NCBI RefSeq assembly: GCF_014164585.1
Contig: NZ_JACJFM010000037.1
Location: 1 to 49,093, forward strand
From: Oceanospirillum sediminis
GTDB taxonomy: Bacteria > Pseudomonadota > Gammaproteobacteria > Pseudomonadales > Halomonadaceae
Length of the DNA stretch: 49,093 nt
Direction: 5' to 3'
A program made the position numbers and the translations under genes. How positions within the stretch are numbered: the stretch's first letter is position 1; the number at the start of each line of letters is the position of its first letter. This document shows, in pieces, positions 34,554 through 42,846 of this stretch. The notes under the pieces were generated by a model, which saw only the letters and a program-made list of their open reading frames with translations, was not told the DNA's origin and searched no databases.

Positions 34554-36605
34554 ATGTCCAATGATCCATTATTGCAACCCTACCAGTTGAAGCATCTGAC
34601 ACTGCGTAATCGCATTATCATGACCTCCCATGAACCCGCTTATCCGGAAGATGGCATGCCCAAAGGACGTTATCGGGCTTACCATGTGGAGCGGGCAAAA
34701 GGTGGGGTCGCAATGACGATGACAGCAGGCTCAGCGGCAGTGTCCAAAGATAGTCCACCAGTATTTAACAACCTGCTGGTACATAAGGATGAAGTGGTTC
34801 CCTGGATTCAACAGCTGACGGATGCAGTACATGAAGAAGGTGCTGCCATTATGATTCAGCTGACCCATCTGGGCCGTCGTACCCGTTGGGATAAAGGCGA
34901 CTGGCTGCCTGTTGTCTCCCCTTCTCATCATCGAGAAGCGGCACACAGAGCCTTTCCAAAGAAAATTGAAGACTGGGATATCGAACGAATTATCAAAGAC
35001 TATGCCGATGCAGCAGAGCGTATGAAAGCCGGAGGTATGGACGGTATTGAGCTACAGGCCTACGGTCATCTGATGGATCAGTTCTGGTCTCCGCTCACGA
35101 ATGAACTGGATAGCCCTTACGGTGGTTCGCTGGATAATCGGCTGCGCTTTACCTTTGATGTGCTGACAGAAATGCGCAAACGCGTCGGCCCGGATTTCAT
35201 TATCGGTATGCGCTATACCGCTGATGAGATGCTGGCGGGAGGCCTGAGTAAAGAAGAGGGTCTGGAGATTTCACGCAAACTGGAAGCCAGCGGCATGGTG
35301 GACTTCCTGAACGTTATTCGGGGACATATCGATTCTGATCCGGGCCTGACCGATGTGATTCCAATCCAGGGTATGGCTAATAATCCTCACCTTGATTTTG
35401 CCGGAGAGATTCGCGCAGCGACCAGTCTGCCTGTGTTCCACGCTGCTAAAATCCCCGACGTAGCCACTGCACGTTACGCCGTAGATTCCGGTAAAGTAGA
35501 TCTGGTGGGAATGACCCGAGCTCATATGACTGATCCTCATATTGTGCAGAAAATTATCGAAAAGCGCGAAGAAGAGATCCGCCCCTGTGTCGGTGCAAAT
35601 TACTGCCTGGATCGAATCTACCAGGGCGGTATGGCCTTCTGCATCCACAATCCATCCACTGGACGAGAAGAAACCCTGCCCCATCAGATCACCCTCGCAG
35701 ATACGAAGAAGAAAGTCGTTATCGTGGGTGCAGGTCCCGCGGGGTTAGAAGCCGCACGTGTTGCAGGCGAACGAGGGCACGATGTGGTTGTGTTTGAGGT
35801 TGCCGATAAACCCGGTGGTCAGATTCTGCTGACCTCCCAGAGTGAACGCCGTAAAGAGATGATCTCTATTATCGACTGGCGTATGGCCCAGTGCGAACGT
35901 CTGAATGTACGCTTCAGGTTTAATACCTGGGCAGAAGCAGACACCATAGCCGAAGAAGCGCCGGATGTGGTCGTAATAGCCACAGGTGGACTGCCTCATA
36001 CTGAGGTGCTGGCTAAAGGTAATGAACACGTTATTTCAGCCTGGGACATTATATCTGGTGATGTAAAACCTGGTAAAAACGTACTGATTTTCGATGATGC
36101 CGGTGATCATTCAGGCCTTCAGGCTGCTGAAATCATTGCTAAATCCGGTGCAAGAACCGAAATAATGACCCCAGATCGCAGTTTTGCCCCGGAAGTGATG
36201 GCCATGAACCTGGTTCCTTATATGCGTACACTGCAATCACTGGATACCCAATTCACCGTAACCTATCGTTTGCATGCCGTGGAAAAACAGGATACGGATT
36301 CCGAAGGCAATACCCTGAAAGCCTTTATTGGCAGTGATTATGGCGGTGTCGCAGAAGAAAAAGCTTTCGATCAGGTCATTGTGAATCACGGCATTATCCC
36401 GCTGGATGACCTCTATTTCGAGCTAAAACCTGATTCTTCTAATCAGGGAGAGCTATCCCATGAACAGCTGATAAACGGTAAACCACAAACGGTGGTACGT
36501 AATCCGGAAGGACGCTACCAGCTTTTCAGAATTGGAGATGCCGTCGCCTCTCGTAATACCCATGCCGCTATTCTGGATGCTTTGCGATTGATGAAGGATA
36601 TCTGA
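34554..36605 (+). CDS. FMN/FAD/Fe-S oxidoreductase, N-methylproline demethylase-like
   Basis: Cytoplasmic protein of 683 residues of the trimethylamine dehydrogenase/dienoyl-CoA reductase type. An old-yellow-enzyme-like FMN barrel fills about 1-370 (LLQPYQLKHLTLRNRIIMTS, IQLTHLGRRTRWDKG, SPYGGSLDNRLRF). An iron-sulfur region has C345, C351 and C363, while A348 sits where trimethylamine dehydrogenase has its second cluster Cys. An FAD/NAD domain begins at KKKVVIVGAGPAGLEAARVA. The sequence closely resembles marine proteins annotated as N-methylproline demethylase in betaine/stachydrine breakdown; a related name is DgcA. Substrate is inferred from memory of those homologues. AGGAG lies well placed before the ATG. 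The adjacent TetR gene probably regulates it. Confidence 0.82.
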   Translation: MSNDPLLQPYQLKHLTLRNRIIMTSHEPAYPEDGMPKGRYRAYHVERAKGGVAMTMTAGSAAVSKDSPPVFNNLLVHKDEVVPWIQQLTDAVHEEGAAIMIQLTHLGRRTRWDKGDWLPVVSPSHHREAAHRAFPKKIEDWDIERIIKDYADAAERMKAGGMDGIELQAYGHLMDQFWSPLTNELDSPYGGSLDNRLRFTFDVLTEMRKRVGPDFIIGMRYTADEMLAGGLSKEEGLEISRKLEASGMVDFLNVIRGHIDSDPGLTDVIPIQGMANNPHLDFAGEIRAATSLPVFHAAKIPDVATARYAVDSGKVDLVGMTRAHMTDPHIVQKIIEKREEEIRPCVGANYCLDRIYQGGMAFCIHNPSTGREETLPHQITLADTKKKVVIVGAGPAGLEAARVAGERGHDVVVFEVADKPGGQILLTSQSERRKEMISIIDWRMAQCERLNVRFRFNTWAEADTIAEEAPDVVVIATGGLPHTEVLAKGNEHVISAWDIISGDVKPGKNVLIFDDAGDHSGLQAAEIIAKSGARTEIMTPDRSFAPEVMAMNLVPYMRTLQSLDTQFTVTYRLHAVEKQDTDSEGNTLKAFIGSDYGGVAEEKAFDQVIVNHGIIPLDDLYFELKPDSSNQGELSHEQLINGKPQTVVRNPEGRYQLFRIGDAVASRNTHAAILDALRLMKDI

Positions 36606-36626
36606 TTGCCTTTGCCTCCATAACGC

Positions 36627-36652
36627 AAAAAGCAGCCAAATGGCTGCTTTTT
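36627..36652. terminator. Two-way intrinsic terminator between demethylase and cioB
   Basis: AAAAAGCAGCCA and TGGCTGCTTTTT pair over an AA centre. T-tracts arise on both strands, so it can end the demethylase transcript and the convergent cioAB transcript. Confidence 0.88.
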
Positions 36653-36704
36653 GTCACTATTATGTTACTTCAACAGAAACCATTTTCTGCCAAAGAACCT
36701 GCTA

Positions 36705-37703
36705 TCAATAGTACTTCAAATCATCTACTTTACCCCAGAACACCCGATAGGCGAACGCGGTATAACAAATGATGACAGGTACAACAATAATCGCTCCCCA
36801 TAGAATAATAGTCAGAGACTCAGGTGCGGCAGCGGCATCCCAGATTGTTAGTTGACCCGGTACAATATACGGGAAGAAACTCACACCTAAACCGAAGAAG
36901 CAGAGCAGGAAGATAACTACTGCAGAGACAAATGGAACCCAGCATCCCCGATCATTATCCTGAGGCAATTTTTTCAGGAACAGATAATTTACGATAAACA
37001 ACGCCATACACAACGCTGGTAATGGAGCCAGCCAGAGTACATTTGGCCAGCTTAACCAACGCTCATAGACATCCGGGTTGATCCAGGGATTGACCAGAGA
37101 CACCGCAATAGTACCTGCCATGCAAATTCCGATGGAATTTTTTGCCCAGATAATCGCTTTTTTCTGCAACTCACCTTCTGCCTTCATCACCAGCCAGCAA
37201 GCACCAATAAAGCTGTAAGCAGCTGCCACACCCAGGGCGCTGAGAATACTGAAAGCAACGGCAGTCCAGCTATCTTCAAACCCCATCACATACATGCCCA
37301 GCATATAGCCCTGACTGAGTGCCGCCAGTAAAGAACCGATTTTAAATACTCTGTTCCATGTTGGTTTATGGCTGAAAGGTGCTTTTGCGCGAAAATCAAA
37401 AGCAACGCCTCGCAACACCAGACTGATTAACAGGATGGCAGTGGGCATATAAAGCTCCCGGAATACCAGGCTGTGTGCCGTTGGGAAGGCAATCAACAAC
37501 AGCCCTACCGCCAGTACCAGCCAGGTTTCATTGGCATCCCAGAAAGGACCGATGGATGCCACCATACGATCGCTATGCTGATCATGATCCAGCGGCAATA
37601 AAATCCCGACCCCCAGATCATAACCGTCCAGTACAGCATAAAGAATGACGGAAAGGCCCATTAATGCGATAAAGATTACCGCCAGTGTATCTGCATCAAA
37701 CAT
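36705..37703 (-). CDS. cioB: Cytochrome bd (CIO-type) ubiquinol oxidase subunit II
   Basis: Inner-membrane subunit of 332 residues that partners CioA in the cytochrome bd quinol oxidase. Eight or nine hydrophobic segments are visible. Family motifs are YAVLDGYDLGVGILLPL near the N-terminus, GPFWDANETWLVLAVGLLLI and RGVAFDFRAKA. The ATG at 37703 follows GGAGGT at a spacing of seven and overlaps the cioA stop in ATGTTTGA; the longer frame from 37718 lacks such a site. The overlap implies translational coupling. No cydX-like small gene was seen downstream; a two-way terminator follows. Confidence 0.93.
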   Translation of the reverse strand: MFDADTLAVIFIALMGLSVILYAVLDGYDLGVGILLPLDHDQHSDRMVASIGPFWDANETWLVLAVGLLLIAFPTAHSLVFRELYMPTAILLISLVLRGVAFDFRAKAPFSHKPTWNRVFKIGSLLAALSQGYMLGMYVMGFEDSWTAVAFSILSALGVAAAYSFIGACWLVMKAEGELQKKAIIWAKNSIGICMAGTIAVSLVNPWINPDVYERWLSWPNVLWLAPLPALCMALFIVNYLFLKKLPQDNDRGCWVPFVSAVVIFLLCFFGLGVSFFPYIVPGQLTIWDAAAAPESLTIILWGAIIVVPVIICYTAFAYRVFWGKVDDLKYY

Positions 37704-39081
37704 AGTTCTGACCTCCATTCACTTCAGACTTTGAGGTATAAGCACCGGCTTGCTTCACTTCTTCTGGCTGAATCTCCTCAATCTCAACCGCACGCCGGGC
37801 CATTACAAACAGGGTATGCAGATAAGCGCCCAGTAACACCACATAAAGGATGGAGTACATTGCCAGAGACAGAGCCACATTTCCAGGCGCAATATCTGTC
37901 GCAGCCTGTTGAGTAGTCAATACACCGGTTACCAGCCATGGCTGACGGCCTATCTCCGTCACATACCAGCCTGCCAGAGTCGCCACCCAGCCAGAGAAGC
38001 TCATAACCACCAGTCCTTTTAATATGAGCGGTGAAACTGAGCCTTTGCGTACTAGCTGCAAACTACCCAGCCAGGCAATTGCCAGCATTAAAACGCCGAT
38101 ACCAACCATCACCCGAAAAGCATAAAACACAGGTGCTACCGGAGGATGATTACCTTCAAAATCATTCAGACCTTTAAGTTCACCGTTAAAGTCGTGAGTC
38201 AGAATAAAACTGGCGATACCAGGTAGGCCGATTTCAAAATGATTCTGACGGGTTTCTTCGTCAGGTACAGCAAACAGTAATAAAGGCACCTGAGTATCGG
38301 TTTCCCAGATACCTTCCATTGCCGCAATCTTCTGCGGTTGATGATGCAGGGTATTCAGACCATGAAAATCCCCCACCAGAGCCTGTACCGGCGCCAGTAC
38401 TGCCGCGATAAATAAAGCGACTTTCAAGGTCAGCTTCGGTGCTCTTTTATCATCCCCTTTCAACAGACGATAGGCACTGATACCAGCAATTAAGAAAGTC
38501 GCTGTTAATGCTGAGGCCAGAAGCATGTGAGTCAGGCGATAGGGAAAAGAGGGATTAAAGATGATTTCAGCCCAGTCGGTTGCGTGAGCAACGCCATCCC
38601 GCATCTCAAAACCCTGCGGCGTCTGCATCCAGGAGTTGAGTGCCAGAATCCAGAACGCTGACAATGCCGTGCCCACGGCAACAATCACAGTTGATGCCGT
38701 ATGGACTCGATTTGACACACGATTCATACCAAACAGCATAATGCCGAGAAAGCCCGCTTCCAGAAAGAAAGCAGTCAGTACTTCATAACCCAATAAAGGC
38801 CCTGCAATATTACCGACGGTTTCCATAAAGCCGGGCCAGTTGGTGCCAAACTGGAAAGACATGGTGATACCACTAACAACCCCCACTGCAAACGTCAGAG
38901 CGAATATTTTCACCCAGAAACGGTAGGCCCTCATCCAGACGGGATCACCGGTCTGGTTATAACGAATTTTAAAGACCACCAGAAACCAGCTCAAAGCGAT
39001 GGTAATAGAGGGAAAAAGGATATGAAAACTCACATTCGCCGCAAACTGAATGCGCGAAAGCATTAAGGTTTCTTCAAGCAT
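37696..39081 (-). CDS. cioA: Cytochrome bd (CIO-type) ubiquinol oxidase subunit I
   Basis: Haem-bearing subunit of 461 residues that oxidises quinol and reduces oxygen to water. LSRIQFAANVSFHILFPSIT holds the haem b595 ligand H20, PYRLTHMLLAS holds a haem b558 His, and EIGRQPWLVTGVLTT is the conserved GRQPW motif. The protein lacks the long Q-loop of the E. coli CydA type (522 residues), placing it in the short-loop, CIO-like group that tends to be cyanide-insensitive. The start has GAGGTGG seven nt upstream. It lies 42 nt after a GbsR-like regulator gene on the same strand; the ANR box before that gene suggests oxygen control. Confidence 0.94.
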   Translation of the reverse strand: MLEETLMLSRIQFAANVSFHILFPSITIALSWFLVVFKIRYNQTGDPVWMRAYRFWVKIFALTFAVGVVSGITMSFQFGTNWPGFMETVGNIAGPLLGYEVLTAFFLEAGFLGIMLFGMNRVSNRVHTASTVIVAVGTALSAFWILALNSWMQTPQGFEMRDGVAHATDWAEIIFNPSFPYRLTHMLLASALTATFLIAGISAYRLLKGDDKRAPKLTLKVALFIAAVLAPVQALVGDFHGLNTLHHQPQKIAAMEGIWETDTQVPLLLFAVPDEETRQNHFEIGLPGIASFILTHDFNGELKGLNDFEGNHPPVAPVFYAFRVMVGIGVLMLAIAWLGSLQLVRKGSVSPLILKGLVVMSFSGWVATLAGWYVTEIGRQPWLVTGVLTTQQAATDIAPGNVALSLAMYSILYVVLLGAYLHTLFVMARRAVEIEEIQPEEVKQAGAYTSKSEVNGGQNYV

Positions 39082-39123
39082 AATCCACCTCGGAAGGGTG
39101 ACAAGTAAGATAACAACTCAGAT

Positions 39124-39669
39124 TCAGTTGTTTTGTAGTATTCGGTCTTTCATATCGATGACTTTGCTGACGCCAGCCCCCAGCTTCATCAGGGTATTGA
39201 GCTTGTCCGGGTTCATATCCTGCAACTCTCCGGCCCAGCTGGTCACGGCTTCCAGCAGATCATGGATTTCTCCCATTTTCTCCTGTGCATAGCGCTCCTG
39301 CTCATTGCCTGGCTCATCCATCAGATTATCGCGCAACAAAGACATTGTCGGATCAACTTCCCGCTTACGGCGCTCTTCAAATACTCGAATCGCCATCTCC
39401 CAGATAGAACCTGCTGGCGAATAATATTCTTTGCGATCCTTCGGTTTGTGGGATACCTGTACCAGACGCCAGGACTGCAGCTCCTTAATTCCCATGCTGA
39501 TATTGCCACGGGAGATATTCAGAGTTTCTCCAATCTCAACAGCACTCAAAGGTTCCTGGCTAATGATGAGCAGTCCATACATCTGTCCGACAGTGCGGTT
39601 AAAGCCCCACCGGCTCCCCATTTCACCGCAGTGCATTACAAAGGATTCAATCTTCTCGGTCATAATCAT
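39124..39669 (-). CDS. GbsR/MarR-family transcriptional regulator upstream of cioAB
   Basis: Protein of 181 residues with a winged-helix DNA-binding domain: FVMHCGEMGSRWGFNRTVGQ, then LSAVEIGETLNISRGNISMG and IKELQSWRLVQVSHKPKDRK with the wing. This pattern is that of the GbsR family, otherwise known for choline and betaine control. It is the first gene of a probable operon with cioAB. GGA eight nt upstream supports the ATG at 39669, though an ATG two codons later is possible. The 9+9 inverted repeat 13-36 bp upstream of the start is a candidate autoregulatory operator. Confidence 0.85.
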   Translation of the reverse strand: MIMTEKIESFVMHCGEMGSRWGFNRTVGQMYGLLIISQEPLSAVEIGETLNISRGNISMGIKELQSWRLVQVSHKPKDRKEYYSPAGSIWEMAIRVFEERRKREVDPTMSLLRDNLMDEPGNEQERYAQEKMGEIHDLLEAVTSWAGELQDMNPDKLNTLMKLGAGVSKVIDMKDRILQNN

Positions 39670-39681
39670 CAGAACATTCCG

Positions 39682-39705
39682 AACTTTCAGTATTTTCTGA
39701 AAGTT
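39682..39705. promoter_or_regulatory. Inverted repeat upstream of GbsR-cioAB, candidate operator
   Basis: AACTTTCAG and CTGAAAGTT form perfect 9-bp arms around TATTTT. The site lies between the ANR box and the GbsR-like start codon, a position suited to autoregulation of the regulator-cioAB operon. Binding by the local regulator is inferred. Confidence 0.55.
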
Positions 39706-39715
39706 TAAACATGCA

Positions 39716-39729
39716 TTGATTTAAATCAA
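39716..39729 (-). promoter_or_regulatory. FNR/ANR box upstream of the GbsR-cioAB operon
   Basis: TTGATTTAAATCAA matches the FNR/ANR consensus TTGAT-N4-ATCAA exactly and is palindromic. It is centred about 53 bp upstream of the GbsR-like start codon. Depending on the transcription start it could activate or repress under low oxygen; cytochrome bd oxidases are typical targets. Confidence 0.75.
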
Positions 39730-39993
39730 GTGATTTTTTCATATATGCAGCAATGCAATTCTGAATAATCAGGAATATAGCCAGTTGAGGCGCTTAAAAC
39801 GCGATCTGAACAATGAAAAAGAGAGGCAGAGCAAGAATAAGGACAGGAAAATCCAAGGATGCATTAGCAATACTGATATAGCAATTTCGAAGGCAGAGCA
39901 TCTGAAAACACCATATTTTTCATAAAACATGGTGCCTTATTTCAACTGACAGTGATTAAAGCCTGTCGATTAACTCGGGGCTAAAAAGACAGA
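39730..39993. other. Gene-free region between cioAB regulator and LysE-type gene
   Basis: Together with the ANR box this makes a 324-bp gene-free stretch. Apart from the terminator-like hairpin at 39905-39934, I see only AT-rich sequence. Confidence 0.4.
39905..39934 (-). terminator. Probable terminator downstream of the LysE-type exporter
   Basis: On the minus strand CACCAT (39929-39934) pairs with ATGGTG (39909-39914), an inner TTTT/AAAA pairing extends the stem imperfectly, and TTTTC follows. It lies about 60 nt after the exporter stop. Confidence 0.5.
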
Positions 39994-40611
39994 TTACTTA
40001 TTACTGAAAATCAGCCCGCCTCCAAACGCGATAAAAACCCCGTTGTAGATTCTGGAAAAAAACTTTCCAGCTCTGGTGTTTGCAACAAACTTTTGCATAT
40101 TTCTGGCTGAATACGAGTAAGCGAGATGCACAGAGATCACAATAGCGCATATAGTGAGAAACATGACACTAAACTGCGCCGAAACCGGGTAATCTGCCGA
40201 AATAAACTGGGGTAAAAATGCAGACAGAAAGATCACAGTTTTAGGATTACTGGCTGAAACCAGAAAGCCCGTCTTAAAGAAGGATGTCTGCTGTACAAGT
40301 GCGGGCTCAGTTTTTTCGGTGGTTTGTGGCTTTTTCATTAACCCGGTTACTCCGAGATAAATCAGATATAAACCACCCATAATTTTCAGGATAAAAAAGG
40401 CAATAGGCGATTGCTCCAGCATGGCCCCTGCGCCCATCGCGACCAGAAAGATAATAACAGCCTGACAGGACAGATTTCCCATAATAGATAAAATTGCCTG
40501 CATGTAACCGTGTTTTACAGCATTCTGGACAACAAAAAACACATTTGGCCCTGGGGCCAGGGTGATAAAAAAATAGGATAAGAAAAATAACCACCAGAGT
40601 TCAGCGTTCAT
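39994..40611 (-). CDS. LysE/RhtB-family exporter
   Basis: Inner-membrane protein of 205 residues with about six hydrophobic segments. The signature FFITLAPGPNVFFVVQNAVK includes the canonical PGPN, KIMGGLYLIYLGVTGLM is the third-segment motif, and VSASNPKTVIFLSAFLPQFI matches the family's central ASNPK element. Unlike the RhtB gene at 19.2 kb this copy keeps the standard PGP. It stands alone with a clear GAGGGG ribosome site seven nt before the ATG. Likely exports an amino acid; which one is unknown. It is divergent from dmeF. Confidence 0.88.
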   Translation of the reverse strand: MNAELWWLFFLSYFFITLAPGPNVFFVVQNAVKHGYMQAILSIMGNLSCQAVIIFLVAMGAGAMLEQSPIAFFILKIMGGLYLIYLGVTGLMKKPQTTEKTEPALVQQTSFFKTGFLVSASNPKTVIFLSAFLPQFISADYPVSAQFSVMFLTICAIVISVHLAYSYSARNMQKFVANTRAGKFFSRIYNGVFIAFGGGLIFSNK

Positions 40612-40772
40612 AATATCCCCTCTTTAAATTAGATGGAAAATATAAAAGCAAAACTCATACCAGCTTATCGACTGTGTTTGAAGCACACCAATTCGCTCAG
40701 CAGAGGCATTCAGAGATATATTTCAGGCAAGGCAGACCCAAACTGAAACTTCTTTGCAGCCATAATCCTCTT

Positions 40773-40819
40773 TATTTTGACAATCAAACAAACTACCATT
40801 TATTTTGATTATCAAAATA
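40773..40819. promoter_or_regulatory. Paired palindromic sites upstream of dmeF, candidate MarR operators
   Basis: TATTTTGATTATCAAAATA (40801-40819) is a perfect 19-bp palindrome. An imperfect copy, TATTTTGACAATCAAACAA (40773-40791), lies with its centre 28 bp upstream. The downstream site ends 17 bp before the dmeF start. Repeated sites at a promoter whose operon also encodes a MarR protein strongly suggest autoregulation. Confidence 0.6.
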
Positions 40820-40835
40820 GTTAAAAGGTTAAAGG

Positions 40836-41846
40836 ATGAAACATTCAGAACCTGCACGAACCTGCCTGTACGACAAGCATTTAAGTCACAAGCATCAAGA
40901 CAGTGAAAATCGAACCTGGTATGTATTACTGTTAACGCTGCTTGTAATGACAGTAGAAATTATTGCCGGAAGTTTGTATGGCTCAATGGCTTTGCTGGCC
41001 GATGGCTGGCATATGGCAACTCATGCTGCGGCTTTTATTCTGGCTTTATTCACTTATCGCTACGCAAGAATGAATGCCCATAACCCCTCTTTCACTTTCG
41101 GTACTGGCAAAGTCAGCGTGCTGGGTGGGTTTACCAGTGCAATCATTCTGGGTGTGGTTGCTTTAATCATGTTGGCAGAATCGGTACATCGGTTGTTTTC
41201 ACCGGAGGAAATTCAGTTCGATGAAGCCATTCTGATTGCTATGGTTGGTTTAGTGACCAATATTGCCAGTGCATTTTTACTTCACGACGGACACGGACAC
41301 GGACACGGACACGGACACGGACACGGACACGGACACGGACACGGACACGGACATCATATTGACGCTCATCATAAAAGCGACTTCAACCTGAAAGCGGCTT
41401 ATTACCACGTACTGGCTGATGCACTGACATCTCTGTTAGCGATCTTCGCTCTTCTGGCAGGAAAATATTATGGCTGGCACTGGCTCGATGCCTTTATGGG
41501 CATTGTTGGCGGGATCATTATCACTCGCTGGGCGTTAGGTCTTCTGAAAGAAACCAGCCCTATCCTGCTGGATCACAGTATATCTAAAGAATATGAGCAG
41601 AAGATTGTGTCCACACTGGAAAAGGATAAAGCAACGACCGTCAGTGATATTCATATCTGGAAAATCAGTGCAGATCATTATGCTGCAATGATTTCACTGA
41701 ATACTACTCAGGCAAAGTCCACAGAGGAATACAGGACACTGCTGCAGGAATTCGATAAACTGCATCATCTGACAATTGAAGTAAATCGATGCAGTAATTC
41801 AGATGAGCAAAGAGAAAACCGATCAGCTGAACCGGTCAATTATTGA
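40836..41846 (+). CDS. dmeF: CDF-family metal exporter, DmeF-like
   Basis: Inner-membrane cation diffusion facilitator of 336 residues with six hydrophobic segments; DmeF-type members export Co(II) and Ni(II). Metal-site elements are LADGWHMATHAAAF in the second segment and HVLADALTS in the fifth. The cytoplasmic loop between segments IV and V has 11 consecutive Gly-His pairs followed by His, encoded by a GGACAC microsatellite. His clusters at the N-terminus (HLSHKHQ) could also bind metal. A MarR gene overlaps the 3' end by 44 bp. Metal choice (cobalt, nickel or zinc) is inferred from family resemblance. Confidence 0.88.
   Translation: MKHSEPARTCLYDKHLSHKHQDSENRTWYVLLLTLLVMTVEIIAGSLYGSMALLADGWHMATHAAAFILALFTYRYARMNAHNPSFTFGTGKVSVLGGFTSAIILGVVALIMLAESVHRLFSPEEIQFDEAILIAMVGLVTNIASAFLLHDGHGHGHGHGHGHGHGHGHGHGHHIDAHHKSDFNLKAAYYHVLADALTSLLAIFALLAGKYYGWHWLDAFMGIVGGIIITRWALGLLKETSPILLDHSISKEYEQKIVSTLEKDKATTVSDIHIWKISADHYAAMISLNTTQAKSTEEYRTLLQEFDKLHHLTIEVNRCSNSDEQRENRSAEPVNY
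41289..41354 (+). repeat. GGACAC hexanucleotide microsatellite inside dmeF
   Basis: Ten perfect GGACAC units (41289-41348) are followed by one GGACAT. The unit keeps the frame and encodes Gly-His. Slippage would lengthen or shorten the His-rich loop without frameshift, so loop length could vary between strains. Confidence 0.95.
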
Positions 41847-42225
41847 GTTTTATGACCGATTATCCGCCTGGGAAAATAACGTCGTCAGAAATAAAGATTA
41901 TTCTCTGGCACAAATCCACACTCTGGAAGTGCTGGGTACCTATGGTTCTCTCAGAATGAAAGAGCTTGCTGAAAAGCTGGGCATTACCACAGGTACTCTG
42001 ACAGTTCAGGTCGACAAGCTGGCCAAAGCAGAATTGGTAGAACGTATCCCCCATGAATCAGATCGGCGCTCATTTCTGATTAAGCTGACAGAAACAGGAC
42101 ATCAACTCTATCTGGAGCATGATGCCCTGCATCTGAAGCTAACCGAAAAAATCAGCCAGTCATTGACTGAGACAGAAGCACAGACTCTGGTCTCCTGTCT
42201 TAAAAAAATGAATGCTGACTTTTAA
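41803..42225 (+). CDS. MarR-family transcriptional regulator, co-operonic with dmeF
   Basis: Protein of 140 residues. LAQIHTLEVLGTYGSLRMKE, LAEKLGITTGTLTVQVDKLA and the wing LVERIPHESDRRSFLIKLTE form a standard MarR winged helix. The gene overlaps the dmeF 3' end by 44 bp in another frame, so the two are translationally coupled and the regulator probably controls its own operon through the palindromes upstream of dmeF. Whether it senses metal cannot be seen; it lacks Cys in the DNA-binding part. The start is the first ATG of the frame and has only a weak ribosome site. Confidence 0.85.
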   Translation: MSKEKTDQLNRSIIEFYDRLSAWENNVVRNKDYSLAQIHTLEVLGTYGSLRMKELAEKLGITTGTLTVQVDKLAKAELVERIPHESDRRSFLIKLTETGHQLYLEHDALHLKLTEKISQSLTETEAQTLVSCLKKMNADF

Positions 42226-42846
42226 GCCACGAGTTGCCCTGCTTCAGGACTGTCAGGCTCTCAGCCAGATATAAAATTAAACCAGCTCTTCGGCATTGCA
42301 TCAGGTAACCGGCATCAGAATTTCAAATACGGATACCATCTCACGGGTATAGCTTTCCAGGCCATGACACCAAAACATACCGGATTTATCTCAGGATGTG
42401 CCTGAAGTAACGCCATAAACACACGCTTTGTTCCACTGCTTTTCTCAAAAAAGCACTTACACCTCTATATTTAATGACCCAAAATAAAATAGAATCTCCT
42501 GTTTATTATGAATTTAACTATTACAAATCGTTGATAAAAATGATTTTATTGCTTTTTAAAGAAAAATTGCCCAGAATCACAAATAGTTACCAGGGAAATA
42601 GCTCCAGAGCATTCCAGGCACATATTTAGAGATGTAATTGCCTGACAGATTCTGGCGAATCTGTTATTGCAGGTGACAATGTCATCCGAAACAAAAAAGA
42701 TCTTTCCTATTATCAGGTTAAATCCATCGGGAAGGTCTAAACTGGAACTACAAAACCGGCGTATTCGCCGTTGCATTAGCGAGACAATCGTAATCGCATC
42801 TGCACATTCTTTTTGTCCGAAAAGCATAATAAAAAGGAAGCACTTT
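42226..42846 (+). other. 621-bp gene-free region upstream of the TAXI transporter
   Basis: No coding frame with a ribosome site and family sequence was found. The region includes a weak GCTTTT/AAAAGC hairpin near 42439-42454, an AT-rich part at 42480-42560, and a small CGGCG-TATT-CGCCG hairpin near 42758-42771. The TAXI genes appear strongly expressed, so a promoter and long leader are likely here, but I could not fix them. A decayed gene is possible. Confidence 0.4.

Noticed and set aside
41289-41354. Tandem array considered as CRISPR-like or phage repeat
   Set aside because: Repeats are contiguous 6-mers without spacers and encode the His-rich loop of a metal transporter.
42653-42672. Possible sigma-54 promoter (TGGC...TTGC)
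   Set aside because: The spacing between the GG and GC elements is about four bases too long.
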